Shown here: positions 1 through 7,881 of the stretch, in pieces
Layout: every line of letters starts with the position of its first letter
How positions within the stretch are numbered: the first letter of the stretch is position 1
Origin: Paracidovorax sp031843945
GTDB lineage: Bacteria; Pseudomonadota; Gammaproteobacteria; Burkholderiales; Burkholderiaceae_C
Length of the DNA: 64,000 nt
NCBI RefSeq assembly: GCF_031843945.1
Contig: NZ_JAVTJJ010000001.1
Coordinates: 806,001 to 870,000, forward strand
Reading direction: 5' to 3'
Made by a program: the position numbers and the translations under genes
Notes under the pieces: model-generated
Seen by the model: the letters and a program-made list of their open reading frames with translations, nothing else
Database searches by the model: none
Told to the model about the DNA's origin: nothing

Positions 1-1
1 A

Positions 2-1921
2 TCAGGCTTTAGAAGCGATGTCCTGAGCGATGAGCGCTACGAACGCTTCGACAGACATCACACCGAGGTCTCGGTTACCCCGGGCGCGCACTGCTACGGC
101 GCCGGCTGCCTTTTCTTTCTCGCCAGCGACGAGGATGTAGGGCAGCTTTTGCAACGAATGCTCTCGTATTTTATACGTGATCTTTTCGTTACGCAGATCG
201 GTCACCACCCTAAGGCCTTGATTCGGCAATGCTTTTTGAAGTTTTGCTGCAATTTCGCGACAGTAATCGTCCTGCGCACCGGTGATGTTGAGCACCGCAA
301 CCTGCACCGGGGCCAACCATGTCGGCAGCGCGCCAGCGTGCTGCTCGATCAAAATGCCGATGAATCGCTCCAGACTTCCGACGATTGCGCGGTGCAGCAC
401 GATCGGCGTGTGACGAGCGCCATCTTCCCCTACATACTCGGCGCCCAGGCGCTCCGGCATGGACGGGTCCACCTGAATCGTTCCGCACTGCCAGTGACGC
501 CCAATGGCGTCACGCAACGTGTATTCCAGCTTGGGGCCGTAAAAAGCGCCGTCACCCACGGCAATCTGATACTCGCAACCGGAAGCTTTCAGACTTTCGA
601 TCAGTGCGTGTTCAGCCTTGTCCCAGCTTTCTTCCGAGCCGATGCGCTTTTCAGGCCGCGTTGCGACCTTGTAGATGATGTCGGTGAAGCCGAAATCCTT
701 GTAGACGTTCTGCAGCAGCGATGTGAAGTTGATGCACTCCTGCTGGATCTGTTCTTCCGTGCAGAAGATGTGGCCGTCGTCCTGTGTGAAAGCGCGCACG
801 CGCATGATGCCGTGCAGCCCGCCAGTGGGCTCGTTTCGATGGCATTGGCCAAATTCGCCAAATCGCAGCGGCAGGTCGCGGTAGCTTTTCACACCCTGGT
901 TGAAGATCAGGATGTGACCAGGGCAGTTCATGGGCTTGAGCGCGTAGTCGTGCTTCTCGCTCTCCGTCGTGAACATGTTCTCGCGGTATTTGTCCCAGTG
1001 GCCGGTCTTTTCCCACAGGTGTTTGTCCAGAATCTGCGGACCCTTCACTTCCTGGTATCCATTGTCGCGGTACACCTGGCGCATGTACTGCTCCACGCCC
1101 TGCCAAACCGTCCAACCCTTGGGGTGCCAGAAAACCGTGCCGGGAGAGTACTCGTCGATATGGAACAGATCGAGTTCGCGGCCGAGCTTGCGGTGGTCAC
1201 GCTTTTCGGCTTCTTCGATGCGCTGAATGTAGGCGTCCAGATCTTTCTTGTCGGCCCAGGCCGTGCCGTAGATGCGCTGCAGTTGCTCGTTTTTGGCATC
1301 GCCGCGCCAATAGGCTCCAGAAACGCGAGTGAGCTTGAAGGCTTTCAGGAAGCGCGTATTGGGCACGTGCGGGCCACGGCACATGTCAACGTATTCCTGG
1401 TGGTAATACAGACCCATGGCCTGCTCGTCCGGCATGTCTTCGATCAAGCGCAGCTTGTACTCTTCGCCACGCGACTTGAATACCTCGATCACCTCGGCAC
1501 GGGGCGTCATTTTCTTGACCACGTCGTAGTCCAGAGCGATCAACTCCCTCATGCGCTTTTCGATGGCGGCCATGTCGTCAGGCGTGAATGGCCGCTCGAA
1601 GGCGATGTCGTAATAAAAGCCCTCTTCGATCACCGGGCCGATGACCATGCGCGCCGTGGGATAGAGCTGCTTGACGGCATGCCCCACCAAGTGGGCGCAC
1701 GAGTGGCGAATGATCTCCACGCCTTCATGATCACGCGGCGTGATGATCTGCAAACGGGCGTTGTGATCGATGACGTCGCTGGCATCCACCAGGCGTCCGT
1801 CCACCTTGCCCGCGACGGTGATCTTGGCCAGACCAGGGCCGATAGAGCGGGCCACGTCGGACACCGTGACAGGCCCGGGGAATTCGCGCTGGGAGTTGTC
1901 GGGGAGCGTGATCTGAATCAT
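2..1921 (-). CDS. thrS: Threonine--tRNA ligase
   Basis: Charges tRNA-Thr with threonine in the cytoplasm; class II synthetase of 639 residues, the normal family length. The N-terminal TGS domain occupies about residues 1-62. The editing domain follows with the HxxxH motif (H73, H77) and a downstream C-R-G-P-H motif. The catalytic core carries the zinc-ligand motif MNCPGH and class II motifs 2 (RNEPTGGLHG) and 3 (GSLERFIG). The anticodon-binding domain is C-terminal. The ATG start gives a clean TGS start (MIQITLPD). The stop codon lies at positions 2-4, so the gene is complete although it touches the window edge; infC probably follows, as is usual, but lies outside. The upstream leader carries a Thr-rich mini-ORF and a terminator, implying attenuation by charged tRNA-Thr. 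Confidence 0.98.
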   Translation of the reverse strand: MIQITLPDNSQREFPGPVTVSDVARSIGPGLAKITVAGKVDGRLVDASDVIDHNARLQIITPRDHEGVEIIRHSCAHLVGHAVKQLYPTARMVIGPVIEEGFYYDIAFERPFTPDDMAAIEKRMRELIALDYDVVKKMTPRAEVIEVFKSRGEEYKLRLIEDMPDEQAMGLYYHQEYVDMCRGPHVPNTRFLKAFKLTRVSGAYWRGDAKNEQLQRIYGTAWADKKDLDAYIQRIEEAEKRDHRKLGRELDLFHIDEYSPGTVFWHPKGWTVWQGVEQYMRQVYRDNGYQEVKGPQILDKHLWEKTGHWDKYRENMFTTESEKHDYALKPMNCPGHILIFNQGVKSYRDLPLRFGEFGQCHRNEPTGGLHGIMRVRAFTQDDGHIFCTEEQIQQECINFTSLLQNVYKDFGFTDIIYKVATRPEKRIGSEESWDKAEHALIESLKASGCEYQIAVGDGAFYGPKLEYTLRDAIGRHWQCGTIQVDPSMPERLGAEYVGEDGARHTPIVLHRAIVGSLERFIGILIEQHAGALPTWLAPVQVAVLNITGAQDDYCREIAAKLQKALPNQGLRVVTDLRNEKITYKIREHSLQKLPYILVAGEKEKAAGAVAVRARGNRDLGVMSVEAFVALIAQDIASKA

Positions 1922-1972
1922 TCAAAAATCCTGTTCGTCAATTCATCAAGTACAGAGTCCGCGCAGCACCCC

Positions 1973-2006
1973 AAAAACAAAAAGCGCGGAACGGTGTCCG
2001 CGCTTT
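1973..2006 (-). terminator. Attenuator terminator ahead of thrS
   Basis: Perfect 10-bp inverted repeat (1981-1990 with 1997-2006, 6-nt loop) followed on the minus strand by a T-rich tract over 1973-1981. It lies about 50 nt upstream of the thrS start rather than behind a gene. Its 5' arm can alternatively pair with 2039-2046 (8 bp, one G-U), as expected of an attenuator. Confidence 0.7.
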
Positions 2007-2055
2007 CTGGAGGGGGTTGCAGCAAATCAGGTGTGCAGGCGCGAACATCCAGCCA

Positions 2056-2097
2056 TCAATGGCCGGTGAATTTCTCCAAAGTAGTTCGCGGTGTCAT
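2056..2097 (-). CDS. Candidate Thr leader peptide (13 aa)
   Basis: A 13-codon minus-strand ORF, MTPRTTLEKFTGH, with four threonines including two adjacent ACT codons. A GAAAGG Shine-Dalgarno-like sequence ends about 10 nt before the ATG. The stop codon is 10 nt before the candidate antiterminator arm at 2039-2046, so a ribosome at the stop would mask the arm while one stalled at the ACT codons would not. This arrangement fits ribosome-mediated attenuation of thrS. The same frame is open upstream to a possible GTG at 2169 without a ribosome site, so a longer 37-codon reading is possible but less likely. Function is inferred from layout only. Confidence 0.5.
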   Translation of the reverse strand: MTPRTTLEKFTGH

Positions 2098-2198
2098 AAC
2101 CAGATTGCCTTTCTCGCCCTTGTGCGTTGAGATGCTCAGGATTTTAACCTGCTCGGTGGCGCGCTCCACAGTACGCAGAAAGCGCTAGGACTCTGACG

Positions 2199-2225
2199 CA
2201 AAAAGCCCGGCGCGAACCGGGCTTT
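2199..2225 (-). terminator. Terminator of aceA
   Basis: Perfect 9-bp stem (2202-2210 with 2217-2225) with loop CGCGAA; on the minus strand it is followed by a T run (A run at 2199-2204 on the plus strand). It sits about 40 nt after the aceA stop codon. Confidence 0.85.
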
Positions 2226-2265
2226 AAGCATGAACACAGGCTTTCAGGCACCTGCGCTGCAAGGA

Positions 2266-3597
2266 TCAGTGGAACTGCTCTTCTTCTGTCGAGCCCGTCA
2301 GCGCCTTCACGCTGGACGAGCCGCCCTGGATGACGGTGGTCACGTCGTCGAAGTAGCCCGCGCCCACTTCCTGCTGGTGCGACACGAACGTGTAACCCTT
2401 CTCGCGCGCCTCGAACTCGGGTTGCTGCACCTGTTCCACGTAGTGCTTCATGCCTTCGCCGCGTGCATATGCGTGGGCGAACTGAAAGGTGTTGTACCAG
2501 TTGATGTGGATGCCAGCCAGCGTGATGAACTGGTACTTGTAGCCCAGCGCGGACAGCTCGTCCTGGAAGCGGGCAATGGTCTTGTCGTCCAGGTTCTTCT
2601 TCCAGTTGAAGGAGGGCGAGCAGTTGTAGCTCAGCAGCTTGCCAGGGCTCTTGGCGTGCACGGCCTGAGCGAATTCACGGGCGAAGCCCAGATCGGGCGT
2701 GCCGGTTTCGCACCACACAAGATCGGCAAACGGCGCGTAGGCAACGCCACGGCTGATGGCCTGCTCCAGGCCATTCTTCACGCGGTGGAAGCCCTCTGGC
2801 GTACGGTCGCCTGTCAGGAAAGGCTTGTCGTTGGCGTCGTGATCTGAGGTGATCAGGTTGGCTGCCTCCGCGTCGGTGCGGGCCAGGATGATGGTGGGCA
2901 CGCCCATGGTGTCGGCGGCAAAGCGCGCAGCCTGCAGTTTCTCGATCGCCTCATGCGTAGGCACCAGCACCTTGCCGCCCATGTGGCCGCACTTCTTCAC
3001 TGCAGCCAATTGGTCTTCGAAGTGCACACCGGCAGCACCGGCGGAGATCATGTTCTTCATCAACTCGAAAGCGTTCAACACACCGCCAAAGCCAGCTTCG
3101 GCATCCGCCACGATGGGCAGGAAGTAGTCGATGAATTCCTGGTCGCCAGGGTTAAGACCGCGGCCCCACTGAATTTCATCAGCGCGCTTGAAGGTGTTGT
3201 TGATGCGGCGAACCATCGCAGGCACAGAGTCGTATGCATACAGCGACTGATCGGGATACATCGTCTCGGAGGTGTTGCCGTCCGCCGCGACCTGCCAGCC
3301 CGACAGGTACACCGCTTCCAACCCTGCCTTGGCCTGCTGCATAGCCTGGCCCGCCGAGATGGCGCCGAACGCATTCACGTAGCCCTTCTTTGCTCCGCCG
3401 TTGATCTTGTCCCACAGCTTTTCAGCGCCGCGCTGGGCCAACGTGTACTCGGGCTGGAGACTGCCGCGCAGGCGCACCACGTCGGCGGCAGAGTAGTTGC
3501 GCTTGACACTCTTCCACCGGGGGTTCTGCGCCCAGTCCAGTTCAAGGGCGGCGATTTGTTGTTCACGGCTCAATTGGGCATTCAGTGATTGCGGCAT
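2266..3597 (-). CDS. aceA: Isocitrate lyase
   Basis: Cleaves isocitrate to glyoxylate and succinate, the first step of the glyoxylate shunt, needed for growth on acetate or fatty acids. The 443-residue protein is typical of the short bacterial form. The catalytic KKCGH motif is at residues 201-205, within a canonical active-site block, and the substrate-binding NCSPSFNW segment is present near the C-terminus. The ATG start has a GGAG ribosome site about 6 nt upstream. No aceB or aceK is adjacent. The promoter region carries two copies of a near-palindromic operator, one of them inside the -35/-10 spacer, which predicts repression by a GntR-type or similar regulator. Confidence 0.97.
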   Translation of the reverse strand: MPQSLNAQLSREQQIAALELDWAQNPRWKSVKRNYSAADVVRLRGSLQPEYTLAQRGAEKLWDKINGGAKKGYVNAFGAISAGQAMQQAKAGLEAVYLSGWQVAADGNTSETMYPDQSLYAYDSVPAMVRRINNTFKRADEIQWGRGLNPGDQEFIDYFLPIVADAEAGFGGVLNAFELMKNMISAGAAGVHFEDQLAAVKKCGHMGGKVLVPTHEAIEKLQAARFAADTMGVPTIILARTDAEAANLITSDHDANDKPFLTGDRTPEGFHRVKNGLEQAISRGVAYAPFADLVWCETGTPDLGFAREFAQAVHAKSPGKLLSYNCSPSFNWKKNLDDKTIARFQDELSALGYKYQFITLAGIHINWYNTFQFAHAYARGEGMKHYVEQVQQPEFEAREKGYTFVSHQQEVGAGYFDDVTTVIQGGSSSVKALTGSTEEEQFH

Positions 3598-3651
3598 GGT
3601 TCACTCCAAGGAAGGTTTCGAAAATCTTCGGGCGGGCTGCCCTTGGGAACA

Positions 3652-3701
3652 ACTTTAAGTCTTGTATAAGACCCACGCAAGCTCTTATGTCTTATACAAG
3701 A
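3652..3701 (-). promoter_or_regulatory. aceA promoter with twin operators
   Basis: On the minus strand, -35 TTGCGT (3675-3680) and -10 TAAAGT (3652-3657) are 17 bp apart. Two inverted copies of the near-palindrome TCTTGTATAAGA lie at 3660-3671 (inside the spacer) and 3690-3701 (upstream of -35), 30 bp centre to centre. This spacing is close to three helical turns, suiting a dimeric repressor pair. The regulator is not encoded nearby. Confidence 0.65.
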
Positions 3702-3820
3702 GTAAATTTTTATTCTTTTAAATCAACGTTATTTAAGATGAATTTCTCCATGCGATAAATCACTTCTCATATCAAGAAAAAATTGTGCGGCGCGGCATTC
3801 CGCATTTTCAAATTATGAAA

Positions 3821-4303
3821 TCATGTTTTCACATGGTGCTGCCCATCTTGCGCATCGTTGTTCGGCGATGCCGACACCACCTGAAACCAGTCACCGTGCA
3901 AGAGTCGTGCACTGGCATCTGCAAACCGAGGATGAACCTCATACATGAAGCACGCCACAGACTGGCCTGCGACCTCCACGGTCACATCGCGCTTGGCGTA
4001 TTCGTCCAGATCCTGCGGCGGCAGATCCAGTCGCAGGCCTTCGATGACATCCAGCTGCCGTTCCAGATCGGCGGTAACCACGTACACCTCGCCAATCACC
4101 GGGGGATCCTGCTCGGCGTGACCGTCCAAGCGCATGCCCGGATAAGGGCCTAATCCGTAAAGCGCACCGCGCAAGCGCGCCACGCCGACCCATACCGGCG
4201 CCGGTTGCAGCCGTGTGATGTCGTTGCTGCCACCCCGCCGGAGGGTTCCATAGACGAACACGTGCCGCGCAGTTGCAGCGGGTGATGGTAATTGGTGGGG
4301 CAT
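3821..4303 (-). CDS. Gamma-glutamylcyclotransferase family (AIG2-like) protein
   Basis: A 160-residue protein with the AIG2/GGACT fold signature: the N-terminal VFVYGTLRRGG strand-loop, a central GLGPYPGM loop, and the GEVYVV strand followed by the LDVIEG helix that carries the usual acidic catalytic residue. Members cleave gamma-glutamyl-amines or gamma-glutamyl dipeptides, but the substrate of this one cannot be told. It is divergent from the neighbouring EamA transporter with almost no spacer, so the two promoters must overlap the coding ends. The ATG at 4303 was chosen because it places the YGTL motif about 18 residues from the start. Confidence 0.8.
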   Translation of the reverse strand: MPHQLPSPAATARHVFVYGTLRRGGSNDITRLQPAPVWVGVARLRGALYGLGPYPGMRLDGHAEQDPPVIGEVYVVTADLERQLDVIEGLRLDLPPQDLDEYAKRDVTVEVAGQSVACFMYEVHPRFADASARLLHGDWFQVVSASPNNDAQDGQHHVKT

Positions 4304-4336
4304 GATCTGAACTCCAATGATTTGTGCCGAAGTCTA

Positions 4337-5290
4337 GTGAACACGCCCAGCCGCCCCATCGCCTACCTCTGTCTCGCCCTGAGCATGTCGCTGGTCGGCA
4401 GCTATGTTGCACTGTCCAAGCCGCTGGCAGCGGCCTTCCCGGTCTTTCTGCTGGCGTGGATGCGTTTCGGCATCGGTGGCGCGGCCATGTTGCACTGGCT
4501 GAAAAAGCCGGCAGATGAACCGCCACTGTCACGACGCATCGTCGCGTTGTTGTTCCTTCAGTCGCTGCTGGGCAACTTTCTTTTCACGGTATGCATGATC
4601 TATGGCGTCAGCATGACGAGTGCTACGTCGGCGGGCGTGATCATGTCGTCCATCCCTGCGGCGGTAGCGGTGATGAGTTGGTTTTTTCTACGCGAGCGTG
4701 TGGCACTACGCACCTGGTTATCTGTCGCCATGGCCGTCGCGGGCATTTTGCTCTTCTCGCTATCAAAACAAGAGCATCATGCGCCCGTGGAATCAGCGCT
4801 AGCGGCCCAAAACACTCAAAATCTGGTCTGGCTGGGCTACGCGCTGTTGCTGGCCGCATCCCTGTGCGAGGCCGCCTATTCGGTCATCGGAAAGAAATTG
4901 ACCGGCACTCTCGGGCCCAAGCGCATCACCTCACTCATCAACCTCTGGGGTTTCGTGATTGCCACGCCATTCGGGCTATACGCGGCCTGGCGTTTCGACT
5001 TCGCCTCCGTCAGCGCCGGTACATGGCTATTGCTGGTCTTCTACGCCCTGGCCGCCTGCGTGTGGACTGTCTGGCTGTGGATGACTGGCCTCAAAGCGGT
5101 GCCGGCTGCACAGGGTGGCATCTTCACCGTTCTGCTGCCAGTCAGCGCCACGCTGGTGGGTGTGCTGGTGCTGGGCGAAAGGCTGTCTGCCATGCAGCTG
5201 GCGGCGTTCTGCATTGCGCTCACCAGCGTGTTGCTGGCGACGTTTCCCACGCGCGGCGCGGGTTCTGCCGCCCGCTTGTCGGCACACTGA
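4337..5290 (+). CDS. EamA/DMT family transporter
   Basis: About 317 residues with ten predicted hydrophobic segments arranged as two EamA repeats, typical of inner-membrane metabolite exporters; the substrate is unknown. The GTG start at 4337 was preferred over an ATG at 4292 that would overlap the divergent gene and add a hydrophilic tail (MVGHDLNSN). The loop between the two repeats is unusually long and is encoded by a degenerate copy of the interspersed repeat (4759-4812), translated in frame as a polar stretch containing KQEHHAPVESALAAQ. The gene converges on the AsnC-type regulator at 5297. Confidence 0.85.
   Translation: MNTPSRPIAYLCLALSMSLVGSYVALSKPLAAAFPVFLLAWMRFGIGGAAMLHWLKKPADEPPLSRRIVALLFLQSLLGNFLFTVCMIYGVSMTSATSAGVIMSSIPAAVAVMSWFFLRERVALRTWLSVAMAVAGILLFSLSKQEHHAPVESALAAQNTQNLVWLGYALLLAASLCEAAYSVIGKKLTGTLGPKRITSLINLWGFVIATPFGLYAAWRFDFASVSAGTWLLLVFYALAACVWTVWLWMTGLKAVPAAQGGIFTVLLPVSATLVGVLVLGERLSAMQLAAFCIALTSVLLATFPTRGAGSAARLSAH
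4759..4812 (+). repeat. Interspersed repeat copy R1 (in frame, in EamA gene)
   Basis: Degenerate copy beginning GCTATCAAAA and ending AGCGCTAGCGGCCCAAAA. It keeps the GCTAT start, the central GCGC and the AGCGCTAG-GGCC end of the family consensus. It lies inside the coding sequence, in the loop joining the two EamA halves, and preserves the reading frame. Confidence 0.75.
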
Positions 5291-5296
5291 TGACGG

Positions 5297-5788
5297 CTAC
5301 TTGCCGGTGACCTTGCGGATGGGCGGCTTGATACTGTCGCGCCGGGCCGGCAGCAACGGGGCATGTTCACGCGCCGCGTTCAGCACGATGCAGGTCGACG
5401 TCTGCGCCAACAGGCAAAAGCCGGTGACGACGGCGTCCAAATGGCTGACGTCGATCACCGCGATCTCCAGAATCCAGCTGTCTTCGCCCGTGACATTGAA
5501 GGCGTTCAACACTTCCGGCGTGTTCTCGATCAGCTGAACCACGCGCGCGTATTCCGCCCTGCCCACCCGCACCATCGCGCGAATGCCATAACCCAGCCGC
5601 GCATGGTCCACCCGGGCGCCGTAGCCCTGAATGACTCCAGCCGTCTCCATCTTGCGCACCCGCTCGGTCACCGCCGGCTGGCTCAGGTGAACGCGGCGGC
5701 CCAGCTCTGCCATCGTGATGCGGGCGTCGGCCTGCAACTCCGCCAAGATGCGGCCATCATGCGCATCCATAACAAATGTTTCTGTCAT
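5297..5788 (-). CDS. Lrp/AsnC family transcriptional regulator
   Basis: About 163 residues: an N-terminal AsnC-type helix-turn-helix (DGRILAELQADARITMAELG then the recognition helix around SQPAVTERVRKME) and a C-terminal RAM/ACT-like effector domain with the conserved GEDSWILEIAV strand. Such proteins respond to amino acids. It is divergently transcribed from the YedA-like exporter at 5882 across an intergenic region of about 90 bp, a common pairing in which the regulator controls amino-acid efflux. The ATG at 5788 was chosen; a TTG at 5812 and an ATG at 5770 are alternatives, none with a clear ribosome site. Confidence 0.88.
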   Translation of the reverse strand: MTETFVMDAHDGRILAELQADARITMAELGRRVHLSQPAVTERVRKMETAGVIQGYGARVDHARLGYGIRAMVRVGRAEYARVVQLIENTPEVLNAFNVTGEDSWILEIAVIDVSHLDAVVTGFCLLAQTSTCIVLNAAREHAPLLPARRDSIKPPIRKVTGK

Positions 5789-5881
5789 TGGTGCATTTAA
5801 CCCGTAATTCAACGGCAGATAAGCATCCCAAGCTTAAAAGCTGCATGGTGTGAGAAAGCGCTTGTGCATAGTATTTGGACC

Positions 5882-6820
5882 ATGAACACGCCCACTGCCG
5901 AACACCGTCCAGCCCTTGCAGCGGCCATGACCATTTCAGCCCCCATAGCCATGGCGCTACTCGCGTGCTATTTGGTCTGGGGCTCCACTTATCTGGCGAT
6001 ACGGTTGGCGCTGGTGAGCTTTCCGCCTTTCTTCCAGATGGGGACGCGGTTTCTGGTGGCTGGCGCGCTGTTGATGGGCTGGGTTTTGTGGAGGCGACGC
6101 CAAGACGCCAGCGCCGCGCACGCCTTGCCCACGCGGCGGCAGTGGGCGCACGCGCTGCTGGTCGGCACGCTGATGCTCGGCGCCGGCATGGGATTGACGG
6201 CCACAGCCAGCGTGGAGATTGGCTCCGGACTGATCGCCGCCTGCATTGCCGTGGTGCCCATGATGATCAGCGGCTGGGGGCTGCTCTGGGGGCGCCGACC
6301 CTCGCGTGGCGAGTTCGCTGGCATGCTGCTGGGCCTTGTAGGCGTGCTGCTGCTGGTGCGCGGCAACAGCTTTACGGCTTCACCAGTCAGCATGGTCTGC
6401 ATTCTTGCGGCCACCGCGGCGTGGTCACTAGGATCAGTACTGTCTACCACACGCTTTCCGCTGGCGGCCGGCGCCAGCGGTTTCGCCAGCGAAATGCTGT
6501 GCGGGGGCGCGGTGCTGCTGGGCGTGTCCTGGGCATTGGGTGAAACACCGGTGTGGCCACCGCAACCGGTCGCTGTCGCTGCGTGGCTCTACTTGGTCGT
6601 GCTGGGGTCGCTGGTGGCTTTCAGTGCCTACCTGTATCTGCTGGCCCATGCCAGCGCTGCACTGGCGTCCAGTTATGCGTTCGTCAACCCGCTCATTGCG
6701 CTGCTGCTAGGCAGTGCGGTGGCTGGGGAAGCTGTCAGCACCGGCGAATGGGCTGCCTGCGGGGTCATCTTGCTGGCCGTTTTGGTGATCCTGCTGGCAC
6801 GCCGTCGCAAGCCGGAATAA
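5882..6820 (+). CDS. YedA-like EamA/DMT exporter
   Basis: 312 residues and ten hydrophobic segments. The first helix carries the YedA-type signature WGSTYLAIRLAL, and the last third has SAYLYLLAHASAALASSYAF and VNPLIALLLG, closely resembling the E. coli YedA pattern. Probably an inner-membrane exporter of amino acids or other small metabolites. Its divergent AsnC-type neighbour suggests amino-acid-responsive control. The ATG at 5882 is preferred to a GTG six codons earlier (5864). Confidence 0.88.
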   Translation: MNTPTAEHRPALAAAMTISAPIAMALLACYLVWGSTYLAIRLALVSFPPFFQMGTRFLVAGALLMGWVLWRRRQDASAAHALPTRRQWAHALLVGTLMLGAGMGLTATASVEIGSGLIAACIAVVPMMISGWGLLWGRRPSRGEFAGMLLGLVGVLLLVRGNSFTASPVSMVCILAATAAWSLGSVLSTTRFPLAAGASGFASEMLCGGAVLLGVSWALGETPVWPPQPVAVAAWLYLVVLGSLVAFSAYLYLLAHASAALASSYAFVNPLIALLLGSAVAGEAVSTGEWAACGVILLAVLVILLARRRKPE

Positions 6821-7003
6821 CCATCGACGGAAAAAATGGACTTTTCAGGGCCCTCAAACCGGCCTGCCTCACCGCAACAACTAGAGGCAAAAAAACACTT
6901 TCCTCCCTTGGAAACGCGTTTTTTTCCTATTAGCATCACCGGGCCAGTGGGAAAGCAGGTTTTCGCTGGTCACGTATTTCACTTCCAACAAGGAAAACCC
7001 AAC

Positions 7004-7312
7004 ATGGCAACTGCAAAAAAAGCGCCGGCCTCCGAGGCCAAGGCTGCAGCCCCCGCTAAGAAGCGCACTCCCAACGCCGCATTCATGAAGGCCCTGACCC
7101 CCAGCCCCGCACTGGCTGCCGTGGTTGGCTCCGCGCCTCTGCCGCGCACGGAAGTCATCAGCAAGCTGTGGGTCTACATCAAGGCCAACAACCTGCAAGA
7201 CGCATCGAACAAGCGCATGATCAACGCCGACGCAAAGCTCAAGGAAGTGTTCGGCAAGCCACAGGTCTCGATGTTCGAGATGGCTGGCCTGATCGGCAAG
7301 CACGTCAAGTAA
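7004..7312 (+). CDS. SWIB/MDM2 domain protein
   Basis: A 102-residue basic protein. Residues 1-25 are an Ala/Lys/Pro-rich tail; the rest is a SWIB domain (PLPRTEVISKLWVYIKANNL, then a basic turn and the KEVFGKPQVSMFEMAGLI helix). Stand-alone bacterial SWIB proteins are small chromatin-like factors, also known in Chlamydia and many Burkholderiales; the exact role is unknown. The ATG at 7004 has an AAGGA site 9 nt upstream. A strong terminator follows at once, so the gene is probably monocistronic. Confidence 0.9.
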   Translation: MATAKKAPASEAKAAAPAKKRTPNAAFMKALTPSPALAAVVGSAPLPRTEVISKLWVYIKANNLQDASNKRMINADAKLKEVFGKPQVSMFEMAGLIGKHVK

Positions 7313-7340
7313 GGCGCTCCGCGTAGTCCGCGGCTGCACA

Positions 7341-7368
7341 AAAAACCGGCCATGCGCCGGTTTTTTTT
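7341..7368 (+). terminator. Terminator of the SWIB gene
   Basis: A short GC-rich hairpin (ACCGGC pairing with GCCGGT) is followed by eight T residues, 29 nt after the SWIB stop codon. Confidence 0.9.
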
Positions 7369-7444
7369 CGTTCGCCGGTTGTCCGCCACCCCCGCATGAA
7401 ACAGCCACTTTTTACTTCGCCTTACCCCCTCAAACCGATAGAAA

Positions 7445-7474
7445 TTGCAAATGCGATGAATTCGCATTTATAAT
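7445..7474 (+). promoter_or_regulatory. bfd promoter with Fur-box-like operator
   Basis: A consensus -10 TATAAT (7469-7474) and -35 TTGCAA (7445-7450) are 18 bp apart. Between them lies the inverted repeat AAATGCG...CGCATTT (7449-7455 with 7463-7469), which resembles the betaproteobacterial Fur box with its TGCGAAT-type half sites. Repression by iron-loaded Fur is the natural prediction. Confidence 0.7.
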
Positions 7475-7511
7475 GGCGCTATCTTCAACAGCCAGCCAAC
7501 ACTGCCTGCCC

Positions 7512-7784
7512 ATGATCGTCTGTGTCTGCCACCGTGTTTCGGACCGCGAAATTGCACGCCATGCGCATGCGGGCATGAGCTTTGACGAAATCCAGTTTGA
7601 ACTGGGTGTCGCCACACAATGCGGCCGTTGTGAAGACTGCGCTCGCGCCGTGGTGGAGCAATGCAGTGTGTCGCATCCCATGGCCGCGCTGCACAAAGAA
7701 ACGATGCCGCAGACGATCCAGCTTGCCAAATCCATTATGGAAAGCAAAGCATGGAACTCCTCTCAACACTCGCTGGCAGCCTGA
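7512..7784 (+). CDS. bfd: Bacterioferritin-associated ferredoxin (BFD-like [2Fe-2S] protein)
   Basis: 90 residues with the BFD iron-sulfur pattern: C4, C6 (CVCHRVSD), C37 and C40 (CGRC), binding a [2Fe-2S] cluster. In characterised systems Bfd donates electrons to bacterioferritin for iron release. It is longer than E. coli Bfd because of a C-terminal extension. The Fur-type operator in its promoter and the downstream tonB-exbB-exbD genes place it in the iron-starvation response. The ATG at 7512 was chosen because it starts directly at MIVCVC; longer in-frame readings lack homology. Confidence 0.93.
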   Translation: MIVCVCHRVSDREIARHAHAGMSFDEIQFELGVATQCGRCEDCARAVVEQCSVSHPMAALHKETMPQTIQLAKSIMESKAWNSSQHSLAA

Positions 7785-7825
7785 TCCTCGTGGTCGGCTC
7801 GGTCTGGTGGATTCTCCGTAAATAA
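7751..7825 (+). CDS. Candidate 24-aa single-helix membrane microprotein
   Basis: An ORF of 24 codons that starts inside the 3' end of bfd in another frame and ends 57 nt before tonB. A GGAAAG ribosome site lies about 6 nt before the ATG. The product is one hydrophobic helix (LAGSLILVVGSVWWIL) followed by a basic RK end, as in small membrane subunits. No family was recognised. Its position between bfd and tonB suggests translation coupled to the iron operon, but there is no direct evidence that it is made. Confidence 0.45.
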   Translation: MELLSTLAGSLILVVGSVWWILRK

Positions 7826-7881
7826 CCTGGCCTTTCAGGCCGGCGGCGCCTGAGTTCGATGCGCCGGCTGCACTCATTTCT

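Noticed and set aside
2056..2169. 37-codon GTG-started ORF upstream of thrS as a real small gene
   Set aside because: No ribosome site at the GTG, and the 13-codon ATG version fits the attenuator geometry better; kept only as an alternative.
149..2188. 679-codon plus-strand ORF opposite thrS
   Set aside because: It is the antisense of thrS in a GC-rich genome; composition is His/Val/Leu/Arg-rich with no domain, while thrS is unmistakable.
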